Assembly: GCA_026692845.1 (NCBI GenBank)
Contig: JAPLNM010000034.1
Span: 1 to 64,000 of the forward strand
Direction: 5' to 3'
DNA length: 64,000 bases
Source of the DNA: Planctomycetota bacterium
Lineage (GTDB): Bacteria; Planctomycetota; Planctomycetia; Pirellulales; Pirellulaceae
In this document: positions 45,806 through 55,721 of the stretch, piece by piece
Layout: each line of letters starts with the position of its first letter
How positions within the stretch are numbered: the first letter of the stretch is position 1
Made by a program: the position numbers and the translations under genes
The notes under the pieces: model-generated
The model's input: only the letters and a program-made list of their open reading frames with translations
The model's database searches: none
Told to the model about the DNA's origin: nothing

Positions 45806-48800
45806 CTATTCGCGATTTACAAACTCATCGGTATTGAACAAAACACGTGCGACTTGGGCATAAGCCGCTTCGACGGGATCGCTGGCCAGGGCGCCTTGGG
45901 TGCTTTCGATTTCCGCCGGATTCTGTCGATAGTACTCCTGGTTTGCACGATGGAATTCGACCAAGCGTTGGAGTTCCTGTTGGCTCGGGTCGCGACACCA
46001 AGCGAGCAGGACCATGCGATGGATGCGCTGCTCAGCTACCAGCGGATCGGACTCCCATTTCGCCCGTTGGGCCAATAGCTCCGACAATTCCCAAAAGACC
46101 GGGTCGTTGGCCATTGTCAAGGCTTGCAGCGGCGTATTGGTCCGGCTGCGGCGTGTGCATACGGTACTGAAGTCGGGGCTATCGAAGGTCGTCAGCAAGG
46201 GATAGGGTGCACTTCGAAAGAACTCGGTGTACATCGTCTTGCGGTATCGGTTAGCCCCTGTGTCCTCCTTCCAAGCTTTGGTCGTTTGGGTGAAGTTGTA
46301 CACACCGGCGGGTTGTGGGGGATGGACGCTAGGTCCGCCGATTCGAAGGGAAATCGCTCCGCTGGCCGAAAGGGCTCGGTCGCGGAGGATCTCAGCATCG
46401 AGCCGAATCCGAGACTGCCTTGCGAGCATTCGATTGGCCGGATCGACTTGAGCAAGATCCTCCCGCCAAGCACTTGACTGTTGGTAGGTTTCCGACGAGA
46501 CGATCCGATGGATCAGGTGCTTGAGCGACCACCCTGAATCGACCCAGTCGCTCGAGAGCCAATCGAGCAATTCCGGATGGCTTGGCATGGCCCCTTGCAA
46601 TCCGAAATCGTTTTCGGTTTCGACCAATCCGGTCCCGAAGAGCTTCATCCAAACTCGGTTGGTAATAACGCGGGCCGTGAGTGGATTTTGCGAGGAAACA
46701 ATCCAGCGGGCCAAGTCGAGTCGGTTGAGCATCGGGAGCTCTTGCCCCTGGCCAAATCCCGTCGCTTGCCCGTCGCGGAATACCGAGGGAATCGATGGGA
46801 GCAGAGGGCCGTTGTCTTTGTCGGGGCTTAGAAAATCACCCCGCGGGAGTCTATACGTCGTCGGCGGTTCGGGCTGATCTTTCGAAACCATCTGCGCGAC
46901 GTGCTTGCCTTGATTCGGCAAGCGACTGCTGTATTGAGCGATCTGCGATTGGAGTGCCTCGAGATCCTCGGTAGGCACCGCAACCTCGGTAGGCACGTTG
47001 GTTCGTTTGGGAATGGGGCTGGTGCTGATGTCCAATGCGAAGCGACCGATGAGGTAACCTTGATTGATATCGTGCATCAGCAGAATTTCGATCGGTGTGC
47101 CACTTGGGTCGATAGGTTTCGCAAGAGCGAAGACCGCCCAGTGGGGCGCGTTGATCTTCAGATCCGGCTTGGCTTTGACTTGGGCCGCATCGGTATTGAT
47201 TGCCCAACCTGTCTTGGGGTCGCCATCGATGGCGTTGGCTACCGGAAATTTTGATTGCGAGTGGTCGGCCCAAGCTTGAGAGAAGACCTGCCGAGACAAA
47301 CTGGAGAAGAGCTCAATTTCAGAAAGGACGAAATTGCCATTGCTGGCCGTTCCCGGACCGCGTTTTGGCAGGGAGTCGTCGGGCAGGGTTCGAAGCCTGA
47401 TGGCGGTGATGGGCTTGGGATCGTCGGTCGCCTCTGGGTGGATGAAATCGACTTGCACGACCGTGTTTCCACGGAGTTTATCCGGGACTCGGACCGAGCC
47501 GTCCTGGAGGAATTCAAGGGGCAAAAACTCCGGGCCGTCGGAGCCCATGGCATGGAGCAGGGAAACCTGTTTCCATTCCAGTTCGGGCGGCTCGGCCTCT
47601 TGAAGTTTCTTTTTTTCTGTCTCGAGGGCCGCAAGTTTCTCTCGGAGTATTTTCAATTGCGACAAATCCTCAAAAACAGAATCGGGCAAGCCGAAGACTT
47701 CGCCTTCGAGAACTTCGAGGGTCGGGGCTGTGCCGTTGTTGTCGGCGCAGGCATTGAAAAACGCGTAGAGGCGGTAGTAGTCGTCAATGCTGATCGGATC
47801 GTATTTATGGGTATGGCACTGAGCGCAGCCCAGGGTCAGACCAAGCCACACCGAGCCGGTGGTGTTGACCCGATCGATGATCGCTTCATGCCGGTATTGG
47901 TCTGCTTTGACGCCTCCCTCTTCGTTGATCATCGTGTTGCGGTGAAAGGCGCTTGCGATGCGTTGGCGCTTGCTTGCTGCTGTGGAACCTGAGGGATCGA
48001 GCTGGTCCCCGGCGAGTTGTTCGATGGTGAATTGATCGAAGGGCATATCGGCATTGACAGCGGCGATCACCCAATCGCGGTAGGGCCACATGACACGCGC
48101 GCCGTCGATGGTAAATCCATTCGAGTCCGCATAGCGAGCTTGATCGAGCCAGAACCGCCCCCAGCGTTCGCCGAACTGGGGGCTAGCGAGCAAATTTTCG
48201 ATCAAGCGATCTATAGGGTTAAGAGAACGATCGTCGCAGACAGCTTGGAGTTCTTCGGGGCTCGGGAGTGTACCGACAAGATCCAGGTAGAGCCGACGCA
48301 CGAGCGTGGCTGTCTGTGCTCGTGGGGATCGGCTCAGGCTCAGCTTGTCGAGTTCGGTTTGCACATACCGATCGATGGCATTGGACTCGAGGCTTGCCAA
48401 GACTGCGTTGGGGTGGTTTTTCAGATCGGGCAGCGCGGGCCGTCGGAGGCTGGAAAACGCCCAATGCTTTTCGTAACGTGCTCCTTGGGCTATCCAGCGT
48501 CGCAGCACGTCTTTTTGCAGATCCGACAGTGGCTTGTTGCACGAGGCAGGGGGCATGAGCGAATCGGGATCCTCGCTGAGGATACGACGAATCAATTCGC
48601 TATGGTCGGGGTTGCCCGCGACGATGATTCGGCCAGTGCCCCCGGGTTCCAAAGCAGCGGGTTCTAGATCGAGCCGCAGATCCGCTTGGCGGCCTTTGTC
48701 ATCGAAGCCGTGGCAGGCAAAGCAGTGATTGGCCAGGATCGGCCGAACGTCTTTCTGAAAATCTACTGGTGGCTGTAAATCGACCGGCGGCTGTGCAAAA

Positions 48801-48967
48801 AGACGCGGAAGCTCAAAGAACGCCAGCCAGGACCATACCAACCAGGAGCACCCGAAGAGGCAAAGACCGGTGCGTGTGAAACTCCCTCGCAATAAACGCT
48901 TAGGCAGGATTCTTCGAGGGATCTGGGGCATGCTTGGCGAACGTTGGCCAGAGGTCTTGCAATTCAT
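45806..48967 (-). CDS. DUF1549/DUF1553 cytochrome protein (PSCyt1/PSD1)
   Basis: 1053 residues. An N-terminal signal anchor is followed by a c-type cytochrome domain (C82-F-A-C-H86) and then DUF1549, which contains its own C381-A-Q-C-H385 haem motif within LGCAQCHTHKYDPI. A middle beta domain (ITAIRLRTLPDDS, VLSEIELFSS) looks like a discoidin-type carbohydrate module. DUF1553 occupies the C-terminal third (LARWIVSSQNPLTARV, FFRSAPYPLLTTFDSPD). These proteins are thought to be exported haem proteins of planctomycetes with unknown substrate. ATG start with AGAG close upstream. It is the upstream gene of an operon with the DUF1501 protein. Confidence 0.92.
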   Translation of the reverse strand: MNCKTSGQRSPSMPQIPRRILPKRLLRGSFTRTGLCLFGCSWLVWSWLAFFELPRLFAQPPVDLQPPVDFQKDVRPILANHCFACHGFDDKGRQADLRLDLEPAALEPGGTGRIIVAGNPDHSELIRRILSEDPDSLMPPASCNKPLSDLQKDVLRRWIAQGARYEKHWAFSSLRRPALPDLKNHPNAVLASLESNAIDRYVQTELDKLSLSRSPRAQTATLVRRLYLDLVGTLPSPEELQAVCDDRSLNPIDRLIENLLASPQFGERWGRFWLDQARYADSNGFTIDGARVMWPYRDWVIAAVNADMPFDQFTIEQLAGDQLDPSGSTAASKRQRIASAFHRNTMINEEGGVKADQYRHEAIIDRVNTTGSVWLGLTLGCAQCHTHKYDPISIDDYYRLYAFFNACADNNGTAPTLEVLEGEVFGLPDSVFEDLSQLKILREKLAALETEKKKLQEAEPPELEWKQVSLLHAMGSDGPEFLPLEFLQDGSVRVPDKLRGNTVVQVDFIHPEATDDPKPITAIRLRTLPDDSLPKRGPGTASNGNFVLSEIELFSSLSRQVFSQAWADHSQSKFPVANAIDGDPKTGWAINTDAAQVKAKPDLKINAPHWAVFALAKPIDPSGTPIEILLMHDINQGYLIGRFALDISTSPIPKRTNVPTEVAVPTEDLEALQSQIAQYSSRLPNQGKHVAQMVSKDQPEPPTTYRLPRGDFLSPDKDNGPLLPSIPSVFRDGQATGFGQGQELPMLNRLDLARWIVSSQNPLTARVITNRVWMKLFGTGLVETENDFGLQGAMPSHPELLDWLSSDWVDSGWSLKHLIHRIVSSETYQQSSAWREDLAQVDPANRMLARQSRIRLDAEILRDRALSASGAISLRIGGPSVHPPQPAGVYNFTQTTKAWKEDTGANRYRKTMYTEFFRSAPYPLLTTFDSPDFSTVCTRRSRTNTPLQALTMANDPVFWELSELLAQRAKWESDPLVAEQRIHRMVLLAWCRDPSQQELQRLVEFHRANQEYYRQNPAEIESTQGALASDPVEAAYAQVARVLFNTDEFVNRE

Positions 48968-49065
48968 AGAACTCTACTGACAGTCTTGGCGAAATCTTCA
49001 ACGACTGCGTCTATTGTACCCCACGCTTCTTGGTTTGCCCCTGCGAACCGACTGAGGAATCAACC

Positions 49066-49290
49066 ATGAATACCAATTTTCGGCAAGCTTTTCGGACTGC
49101 TCATCGAAGCGAGCAGTTCGCAGCCGATGCACCGGACAGTACCACCCAAATTCTCTCGGCGGTTCTCTCGCCCTTTCTCTCGCCGGGGATCGCAGGCGCG
49201 ATCCGCAAGATCCGGATCGCTTCGCAGCGTCTTCCCAGGGCGAATTCCAATTGGATCATCGAATTGGACTTATGTTTACCTCCGCCCTAA
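49066..49290 (+). CDS. Possible small protein of unknown function
   Basis: A 74-residue ORF (MNTNFRQAFRTAHRSEQFAA...) with GAGGAA about 7 bases before the ATG. It contains a hydrophobic stretch LSAVLSPFLSPGIAG and a basic segment, but no recognisable domain. A second frame is also open over part of it, so coding is doubtful. It precedes the helicase gene by about 65 bases. If it is not a gene, the 388 bases from 48968 to 49355 are simply a divergent promoter region. Confidence 0.3.
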   Translation: MNTNFRQAFRTAHRSEQFAADAPDSTTQILSAVLSPFLSPGIAGAIRKIRIASQRLPRANSNWIIELDLCLPPP

Positions 49291-49355
49291 CCTAGACTCA
49301 GGCGTTGTGTTTTTTGCAATAGCTTACCCAGGCGATGGGGCAATAAGAGGTATTT

Positions 49356-50732
49356 GTGTCCACCACGTTTTCTGATCTACCAATCATCCCGGAGATCCAA
49401 TCCGCCCTAAAAGCCCTTGAATATCTAACTCCCACCCCGATCCAATCCGGGGCTATCCCTCCACTTTTGGAAGGCAAGGACCTGTTGGGTTGTGCTCAGA
49501 CCGGCACGGGGAAAACGGCCGCTTTTGCCATTCCGATCCTTCAACAGATTCATAAGCTAGGGCAGTACGCGACCCCTTATCAGCCCTTAGGCCTGATTCT
49601 TGCCCCCACACGCGAGTTAGTGGTTCAGATCTCTGAGAACATCAGCGCGATCGGTAGATTCACCAAGGTCCGTCACACGACGATCTTCGGGGGCGTTGGG
49701 CAGCGGCCACAAGTCGCCGCGTTGGTCAAAGGAGTCCACGTCATCGTCGCGACCCCTGGTCGTCTGTTGGATTTGATCCATCAAGACTATTGCGATCTGA
49801 GCAAGCTTCGTTTTTTCGTTTTGGACGAAGCCGATCGTATGCTCGACATGGGCTTTATGCCCGACGTCCAACGGATCGTCAAGCAGCTTCCTCGGAATCG
49901 CCAATCGGTATTCCTCTCGGCGACGATGCCGACGGAAATCCAAAAGATTACCACAACGTTGCTGCACAATCCCGTAAGTGTCATGGTTACTCCGCCAGCG
50001 CGAACGGCCGATCGGGTCAAGCAGTCGGTGATGTTTGTAGATCGGGGCAACAAGCGTCGGGTTTTGGATCGATTGCTATCGGACAAAACCAGGACTCGCG
50101 TCTTGGTGTTTATGCGAACCAAGCATGGAGCCGATCGACTGTTTAAATCCCTGATCGATGCGGGGGAATCCGCCGAGGGCATTCATGGAGGTCGATCGCA
50201 AAATGCACGGCAACGCGTTCTAAATGGGTTTCGCGACGGAAAAATCAGGGTTCTGATTGCCACGGACATCGCAGCCCGGGGAATCGATATCGATGAGATC
50301 AGCCATGTGATCAATTTCGACGTGCCGGTCGAAGCAGAAGCTTATGTGCATCGGATCGGTCGCACCGCACGTGCAGGGGCTAGCGGTGAGAGCATCACAC
50401 TCTGCTCAGGTGATGAGCTCAAGTACCTGCGAGAAATCGAAAAGGTCATCAAGATGCCGATTCCTATCGATCAGGACCATCCGCATCATTCTCCGAACGA
50501 TCAAGATCCTGAACTCAATGGGGCCAGTGTTTTCCGTCGGGCCAAGAAAACCCGTGGTGAACCTCGCGGTGCTGCACGCACCGAAACTGGCAGTGAACCG
50601 CGTGCCGCAGGTGCTTCGACAAAGCGCCGCCGAAGCATCAGCGGCAAAGTCAAAAAGATCAAGCCGCGCGAGGGATCCAACCCGCCGAAGTCGTTCGCAA
50701 AGCGTTCGAGTCCAAAAACCAAACGCCGCTAG
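49356..50732 (+). CDS. DEAD-box RNA helicase (RhlE-type)
   Basis: 458 residues starting at GTG 49356 with AAGAGG 5 bases upstream. All motifs are present: Q-motif TPTPIQSGAIP, Walker A AQTGTGKTAAF, PTRELVVQI, TPGRLLDL, DEAD in VLDEADRMLDMGF, SATMP, VLIATDIAARGIDIDE and YVHRIGRTARAG. The tail (about 380-458) is basic and disordered, rich in Lys, Arg and Pro, like RhlE helicases. It unwinds RNA with ATP in ribosome assembly or mRNA turnover. A hairpin follows at 50755-50780. Confidence 0.95.
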   Translation: MSTTFSDLPIIPEIQSALKALEYLTPTPIQSGAIPPLLEGKDLLGCAQTGTGKTAAFAIPILQQIHKLGQYATPYQPLGLILAPTRELVVQISENISAIGRFTKVRHTTIFGGVGQRPQVAALVKGVHVIVATPGRLLDLIHQDYCDLSKLRFFVLDEADRMLDMGFMPDVQRIVKQLPRNRQSVFLSATMPTEIQKITTTLLHNPVSVMVTPPARTADRVKQSVMFVDRGNKRRVLDRLLSDKTRTRVLVFMRTKHGADRLFKSLIDAGESAEGIHGGRSQNARQRVLNGFRDGKIRVLIATDIAARGIDIDEISHVINFDVPVEAEAYVHRIGRTARAGASGESITLCSGDELKYLREIEKVIKMPIPIDQDHPHHSPNDQDPELNGASVFRRAKKTRGEPRGAARTETGSEPRAAGASTKRRRSISGKVKKIKPREGSNPPKSFAKRSSPKTKRR

Positions 50733-50754
50733 GAGACCGTCGTCTACGACGACC

Positions 50755-50780
50755 TAGAGCGATTGGGGACAATCGCTCTA
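50755..50780. repeat. Perfect 10-bp hairpin downstream of the helicase
   Basis: TAGAGCGATT and AATCGCTCTA pair perfectly around a 6-base loop GGGGAC, 22 bases past the helicase stop. On the plus strand it is followed by an A-rich, not T-rich, tail, so it is not a standard terminator. It may be a dispersed palindromic element or protect the 3' end of the mRNA. Confidence 0.45.
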
Positions 50781-50927
50781 CAACAAAAAAACCAATCGCT
50801 GGCGGCTGCCCTCTGAACAGGCCAATTATCCCTCGGCTCTGTGTGGAATCCGACGTAACGATGGGCTATAATAGGCTTCCCTCCCACCGTGCCGGCAACC
50901 ATTCCCCCACCTCAGCCCACATCCTGT

Positions 50928-53900
50928 ATGCTTGCCATCCTGCGCTGTTCCCATCGCATCGTGCGCCTGGTCCTGAGCCTTCTTGGTCCATTGGTGCTCC
51001 TATCCCTAACCGGGCTATCGCAAGATCTTCCGCCCGAGGCCGAGCAAACCGCCAAACTGGATTTCTTCGAGAAGAAAATCCGTCCCGTTCTGATTGAGCA
51101 TTGCTACGAATGCCACTCCTCTGCAGCCAAAACACTCCAAGGTGGATTATCGTTAGAGACCGCAGCAGGACTGGCGCAAGGTGGCGATTCCGGGCCCGCC
51201 TTGGTTCCTGGGAAAAGCGACCAGAGCTTGATCCTCCAAGCCCTTCGCTACGAGTCGACCCAAATGCCACCTCGTGGCAAGCTCTCGGATCAAGTCATCG
51301 CTGACTTTGTCGAATGGGTAAGCAGCGGGGCTGCCGATCCGCGTCTTGGTGAGTCTGCGCCGATCAAAAAATCGATCGACTTCGACCAAGCCCGACAGTT
51401 CTGGTCGTTTGTATCCCCGAAGAGTCCGGAAATCCCTACAACCCAGGGCTCGGACTGGCCCGAGTCGTCGATCGATCACTTCACACTCGCGGCCATGAAG
51501 GCCCGCGAACTCTCACCGGTTTCGAAAGCCGGGAAACGGGAACTGATTCGACGTGCGTCCTTTGATCTGACCGGACTCCCCCCAACTCCGCAGGATGTGG
51601 ACTCTTTTCTGGCCGATCAAAACACCAACGCGTTTGCTAGGCTGATCGATCGGCTCTTGGACTCGCCCGCCTACGGGGAACGATGGGGACGCTACTGGCT
51701 CGATGTCGCTCGATACTCCGAGGATCAAGCTCATACATTTAGCGTGCAACCGAACACCCATGGGTATCGGTATCGCGATTGGGTCATCGCGGCCTTCAAT
51801 TCCGATATGCCCTTCGACCTTTTTGTCAAATACCAAATCGCTGCCGATGTGATGCCGATCGACGAACCGCAACGGTTGCGAAATCTCGCTGCACTTGGCT
51901 ACTTCGGACTAGGGGCTCAGTACTACAAGAACACCGATGCGGCCAAAGCGGCAGCAGATGAACTCGATGATCGCATCGATACCCTTACCCGAGGCTTTCT
52001 AGGTCTGACCGTTTCCTGCGCTCGTTGCCACGACCATAAGTTCGATCCGATCCCCCAACAAGACTACTACTCGCTTGCCGGTGTCTTTCATAGCTCCCGC
52101 CTCCACAACGCACCCTTGGTCCCCTCCCCCGAGGTCGACCGCTACAACGCGGCGCAACAAAAAATCAAAGAGCTCGATGAAGCGATCCAGCAAACGATCG
52201 CGCGCGAGGGCCCTAAAATTCGCGAATCCCGCATTTGCGAAATCAAGCAGTACTTGTTGGCAACGCAAAGCTTTCAGCTAGCCAAGTCTGCCGATTCGTC
52301 CCTGAAACTACCCGCGTTCGCAAAAGCAAACGACCTGGACCCATCGACCCTCAAGCGATGGATCGATTTCCTCAAATCCAAAGAGTCCTCGCCTCCTTTA
52401 GCCCTGCGGCCCTGGTTCAATGCCATCGCATTGGAACCCAAGCAGCAATCCGAGCAGCAATCCGATGCTGCAGCGGGCGCCTTTGAGGACCATCTCCGGT
52501 TGCTACTCCGCCAACGCGATGGCCTATTGAGCCCCGAAGAGCAATCGAAGCTGACTCTAAATACCCCGACGGGTAACGCGCGTTACATCAGCCCGATGGT
52601 CACTAGAACCTCGCCGATTGCCGCAATCGATGTCGAGATCAAGGGCGCGACGGAACTATTCTTGGTCGTAAACGACGGGGGCAATGGCCCAAGCTGCGAT
52701 CACGCCGACTGGCTCGAACCAAAACTCATTACCGCTTCGGGCGAAATCGCCCTGACCGAGAAGCAGTGGGAAACTGTCTCGGCAACCTTTGGAAGCGTCA
52801 ACCTCGACAAGAGTGTCACTGGACAAGCACTTCGGGTCGCAGGCAAGACGTATTCCAAGGGGATTGGAACCCACGCGACATCGGTCCTTCGATTTGAACT
52901 TCCTGACGATGCTTTGCGTTTCGTCGCTCTGGGCGGGCTCGACAATAGCGGGAGCGACCAAGGGGGTGATTGCGGGACCAACGCGACCGTTCAGTTCCGC
53001 GTCTACACCGAGACTCCGACAGATATCCAAGTCGGTCCATCCGACCTGCTCGCCGAAATCATCGGCGAAAAAGGGCCCTTTGCAATGGAGCTACGATCCA
53101 TCGAGACTAAGCTCCCTGAGGCACTTCGCGAAACCCTTGCTGCACAACGCAGCGAACTCGAGGTGCTCCGAGGCGAATCTCCAGCGATCTATCCGATGGC
53201 CCATGTCATCGCCGAAGCGACCCCCTCGGACCTCCAGGTCATGGTGCGAGGAAATCCAGCGAATCGTGGGGAAGTCGCACCACGGAGATTCCTCCGGATC
53301 CTCAGCAGCCAGCCCCCAGAGGCATTCACCCAAGGGAGCGGTCGATTGGAACTGGCCGATGCGATCGCATCGAGCGATAACCCATTGACGGCCCGCGTGA
53401 TGGTAAATCGGATTTGGCAACACCACTTCGGACGTGGACTCGTTGGCACTCCGGATAATTTTGGAAAACTTGGCGAACCACCGACGCATCCGGAACTGCT
53501 CGAATACCTGACGGTCAAGTTCATGGATCAAGGCTGGTCGATCAAATCGCTTCATCGAGAAATCATGCTCTCGGCGACCTACCAACTCAGCTCGGATCGC
53601 AACGACTCGAACCTGCAGATCGATGCCGACAATCGGTACCTCTGGAGAATGACCCGCCGCCGTCTGGACGTCGAGGCTTGGCGCGATGCGCTCCTTGCAA
53701 CCTCGGGGCGATTGGATGGCAAGCTCCAAGGTCCCTCAACGAATCTGGCCGATGCGAACAACAATCGAAGAACGGTCTATGCATTCATCAGTCGACATGA
53801 GCTCGACAACATGCTCAGGTTGTTCGATTTCCCCGACGCGAATATCACCGCTTCGGTTCGAGCCGAAACAACGGTCCCCCAGCAGCAGCTTTTTGTCCTC

Positions 53901-54161
53901 AACAGCCCCTTCATGATCGAGCAATCCAAAGCCTTCGCAGCTCGGATCCTGACCGAATCGGCCGCTGGTCCTGAGGATCGAATCCAACATGCTTACAAAC
54001 TCGCCTTTGGACGCAGCGCCAGCCCAAGCGAATTGCAGGTCGGGTTGGAATACCTGCAAGCTCAAGACGCCCCAGAGGAAAAAGAGCACAATAAACTCGA
54101 TCGATGGGAACGCTACGCGCAAGCCTTGCTCGCAAGCAATGAGTTCCTGTACATCGACTGA
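50928..54161 (+). CDS. DUF1549/DUF1553 cytochrome protein with an NPCBM insert
   Basis: 1077 residues from ATG 50928 (GTG 50889 also in frame). A signal (LVLSLLGPLVLLSL) is followed by a cytochrome domain with C59-Y-E-C-H63, DUF1549 with C364-A-R-C-H368 inside SCARCHDHKFDPI, an NPCBM-like module (about 575-715: VNDGGNGPSCDHADWLEP, GIGTHATS) and DUF1553 (LADAIASSDNPLTARVMVN, GQNIT-type C-terminus). NPCBM domains bind carbohydrates, so the protein may dock on glycans at the cell surface. The DUF1501 gene follows after 47 bases on the same strand, forming a two-gene unit. Function of the family is unproved. Confidence 0.92.
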   Translation: MLAILRCSHRIVRLVLSLLGPLVLLSLTGLSQDLPPEAEQTAKLDFFEKKIRPVLIEHCYECHSSAAKTLQGGLSLETAAGLAQGGDSGPALVPGKSDQSLILQALRYESTQMPPRGKLSDQVIADFVEWVSSGAADPRLGESAPIKKSIDFDQARQFWSFVSPKSPEIPTTQGSDWPESSIDHFTLAAMKARELSPVSKAGKRELIRRASFDLTGLPPTPQDVDSFLADQNTNAFARLIDRLLDSPAYGERWGRYWLDVARYSEDQAHTFSVQPNTHGYRYRDWVIAAFNSDMPFDLFVKYQIAADVMPIDEPQRLRNLAALGYFGLGAQYYKNTDAAKAAADELDDRIDTLTRGFLGLTVSCARCHDHKFDPIPQQDYYSLAGVFHSSRLHNAPLVPSPEVDRYNAAQQKIKELDEAIQQTIAREGPKIRESRICEIKQYLLATQSFQLAKSADSSLKLPAFAKANDLDPSTLKRWIDFLKSKESSPPLALRPWFNAIALEPKQQSEQQSDAAAGAFEDHLRLLLRQRDGLLSPEEQSKLTLNTPTGNARYISPMVTRTSPIAAIDVEIKGATELFLVVNDGGNGPSCDHADWLEPKLITASGEIALTEKQWETVSATFGSVNLDKSVTGQALRVAGKTYSKGIGTHATSVLRFELPDDALRFVALGGLDNSGSDQGGDCGTNATVQFRVYTETPTDIQVGPSDLLAEIIGEKGPFAMELRSIETKLPEALRETLAAQRSELEVLRGESPAIYPMAHVIAEATPSDLQVMVRGNPANRGEVAPRRFLRILSSQPPEAFTQGSGRLELADAIASSDNPLTARVMVNRIWQHHFGRGLVGTPDNFGKLGEPPTHPELLEYLTVKFMDQGWSIKSLHREIMLSATYQLSSDRNDSNLQIDADNRYLWRMTRRRLDVEAWRDALLATSGRLDGKLQGPSTNLADANNNRRTVYAFISRHELDNMLRLFDFPDANITASVRAETTVPQQQLFVLNSPFMIEQSKAFAARILTESAAGPEDRIQHAYKLAFGRSASPSELQVGLEYLQAQDAPEEKEHNKLDRWERYAQALLASNEFLYID

Positions 54162-54208
54162 TTCGATCACCAGACCCACCGCGCTCAGCGAAGACGAGAA
54201 CCAGCCCC

Positions 54209-55645
54209 ATGAGAGTCCATCACTCACAACTCGCGTCGGAATCCTTCGGTATCAGCTCGCGCCGTTCGCTTCTGCAAACCCTCGGGACCGGACTCGGATC
54301 TCTAGGTCTTGCCGGCATCCTGGGACAACAAGGGCTTCTGGGACAAGACCCAGCGTTGGTCCGTGCGTCGCAAAATCCTTTGGCTCCCAAGCCTCCTATG
54401 TTTCCTGCGCGTGCCAAGCGGATCATCCATCTATTCATGAACGGAGGCCCGTCGCAAGTCGATACCTTCGACCCCAAACCGGCACTTACCAAGTACGACG
54501 GGCAGCGGCCTCCAGGAGCCGATCTCAAGACCGAAAGGAAGACAGGTGGTCTGATGAAATCACCCTTTCGTTTCGATCGGCACGGCCAATCCGGACTAGA
54601 GATCAGTGAAATCTTTCCGCACTTGAGCACCTGTGCTGACGATCTGTGCGTGATCCGTTCGATGCACACCAATATCCCGAACCATGAGCCATCGCTCTTG
54701 ATGATGACCAGTGGAGAGACCCAGCCGACAAGACCATCGATGGGCTCGTGGCTACTGTACGGCTTGGGGACCGAAAACGAAAATCTTCCGGGCTTCGTGG
54801 TCTTGTGCCCGGGAAAACCGGTCGTCGGACCTGCCTTGTGGGGGAATCGGTTTCTCCCAGGGATCTACCAAGGAGCGCAGATCAACAACTCGAAAATGGA
54901 TCCACAGAGTGTGATCCGTGACATCCAAAACGCTGCGATCTCGAAAACCTCCCAGCGCGAGCAACTCGATTTGCTCAAGCAAATCAATCAAATGCACCTC
55001 GAACAACGCGGAGGTAGCGACAACCCACTCGAGGCAAGGATCCAATCGCTAGAAATGGCATTCCGCATGCAAACCGAGGCCCAGGAGGTTTTCAACCTCG
55101 ATCAAGAAACACAGGCCACACGCGATGCCTACGGAAAAGGGGAATTCGCTGACGGTTGCCTGGCGGCTCGACGATTGGTCGAACGCGGAGTGCGGATGGT
55201 TCAGGTCTTTTACGGAAATGGTCAGCCATGGGACGACCATGAAAACATCGCCGACCATGCGAAGAAAGCCCAAGCGGTCGATCAGCCCATTGCGGCACTG
55301 ATCAAAGATTTAAAAGCAAGGGGCCTATTTGATGATACGTTGATTTTATGGGGCGGTGAATTCGGACGAACTCCGGTATCCGAAGGGGCCAAGGGCCGTG
55401 ACCACAACAACCATGGTTTTTCCGTTTGGCTCGCTGGAGGTGGAGTACGCGGTGGCATGACCTATGGATCGACCGACGAATTCGGGTTCGCCGCGACGGA
55501 AAACAAAGTCCACGTGCATGACCTCCATGCGACGCTCCTGCACTTGATGGGCATCGACCATGAAAAACTGACGTTTCGGTATTCCGGTCGGGACTTTCGT
55601 CTGACCGATGTTCACGGCCGAGTCGTTCAAGACATCTTGGCTTAG
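54209..55645 (+). CDS. DUF1501 protein, partner of the 50928 cytochrome gene
   Basis: 478 residues with a twin-arginine-like start (SSRRSLLQTLGTGLGSLG). The DUF1501 segments are complete: HLFMNGGPSQVDTFDPKP, HGQSGLEISEIFPHL, MVQVFYGNGQPWDDHEN, ILWGGEFGRTP, NNHGFSVWLAGGGV and VHVHDLHATLLHLMGID. Compared with the copy at 44343 the central region is more divergent (QLDLLKQINQMHLEQRGG), but the metal-like His/Asp motifs match. It lies 47 bases after the DUF1549 gene, so it is its operon partner. The end of the gene is covered by a 13-base tandem duplication that includes the stop codon. Confidence 0.92.
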   Translation: MRVHHSQLASESFGISSRRSLLQTLGTGLGSLGLAGILGQQGLLGQDPALVRASQNPLAPKPPMFPARAKRIIHLFMNGGPSQVDTFDPKPALTKYDGQRPPGADLKTERKTGGLMKSPFRFDRHGQSGLEISEIFPHLSTCADDLCVIRSMHTNIPNHEPSLLMMTSGETQPTRPSMGSWLLYGLGTENENLPGFVVLCPGKPVVGPALWGNRFLPGIYQGAQINNSKMDPQSVIRDIQNAAISKTSQREQLDLLKQINQMHLEQRGGSDNPLEARIQSLEMAFRMQTEAQEVFNLDQETQATRDAYGKGEFADGCLAARRLVERGVRMVQVFYGNGQPWDDHENIADHAKKAQAVDQPIAALIKDLKARGLFDDTLILWGGEFGRTPVSEGAKGRDHNNHGFSVWLAGGGVRGGMTYGSTDEFGFAATENKVHVHDLHATLLHLMGIDHEKLTFRYSGRDFRLTDVHGRVVQDILA

Positions 55646-55659
55646 CATCTTGGCTTAGT
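55634..55659. repeat. 13-bp tandem duplication across a stop codon
   Basis: ATCTTGGCTTAGC (55634-55646) followed by ATCTTGGCTTAGT (55647-55659). The first copy contains the DUF1501 stop codon. Confidence 0.8.
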
Positions 55660-55685
55660 TCGCCCGCGCAAAAGGAGCTATGCTT

Positions 55686-55721
55686 CCGAGGAATTCACTC
55701 CGAGGAGTTTACTCCGAGGGG
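55686..55721. repeat. 14-bp tandem repeat, two and a half copies
   Basis: CCGAGGAATTCACT, CCGAGGAGTTTACT and CCGAGGGG follow each other, overlapping the 3' end of the DUF11 lipoprotein gene. Confidence 0.7.

Noticed and set aside
50755-50780. Helicase intrinsic terminator
   Set aside because: The stem is perfect but is followed by A's on the plus strand and lacks a T-run, so I listed it as a hairpin only.
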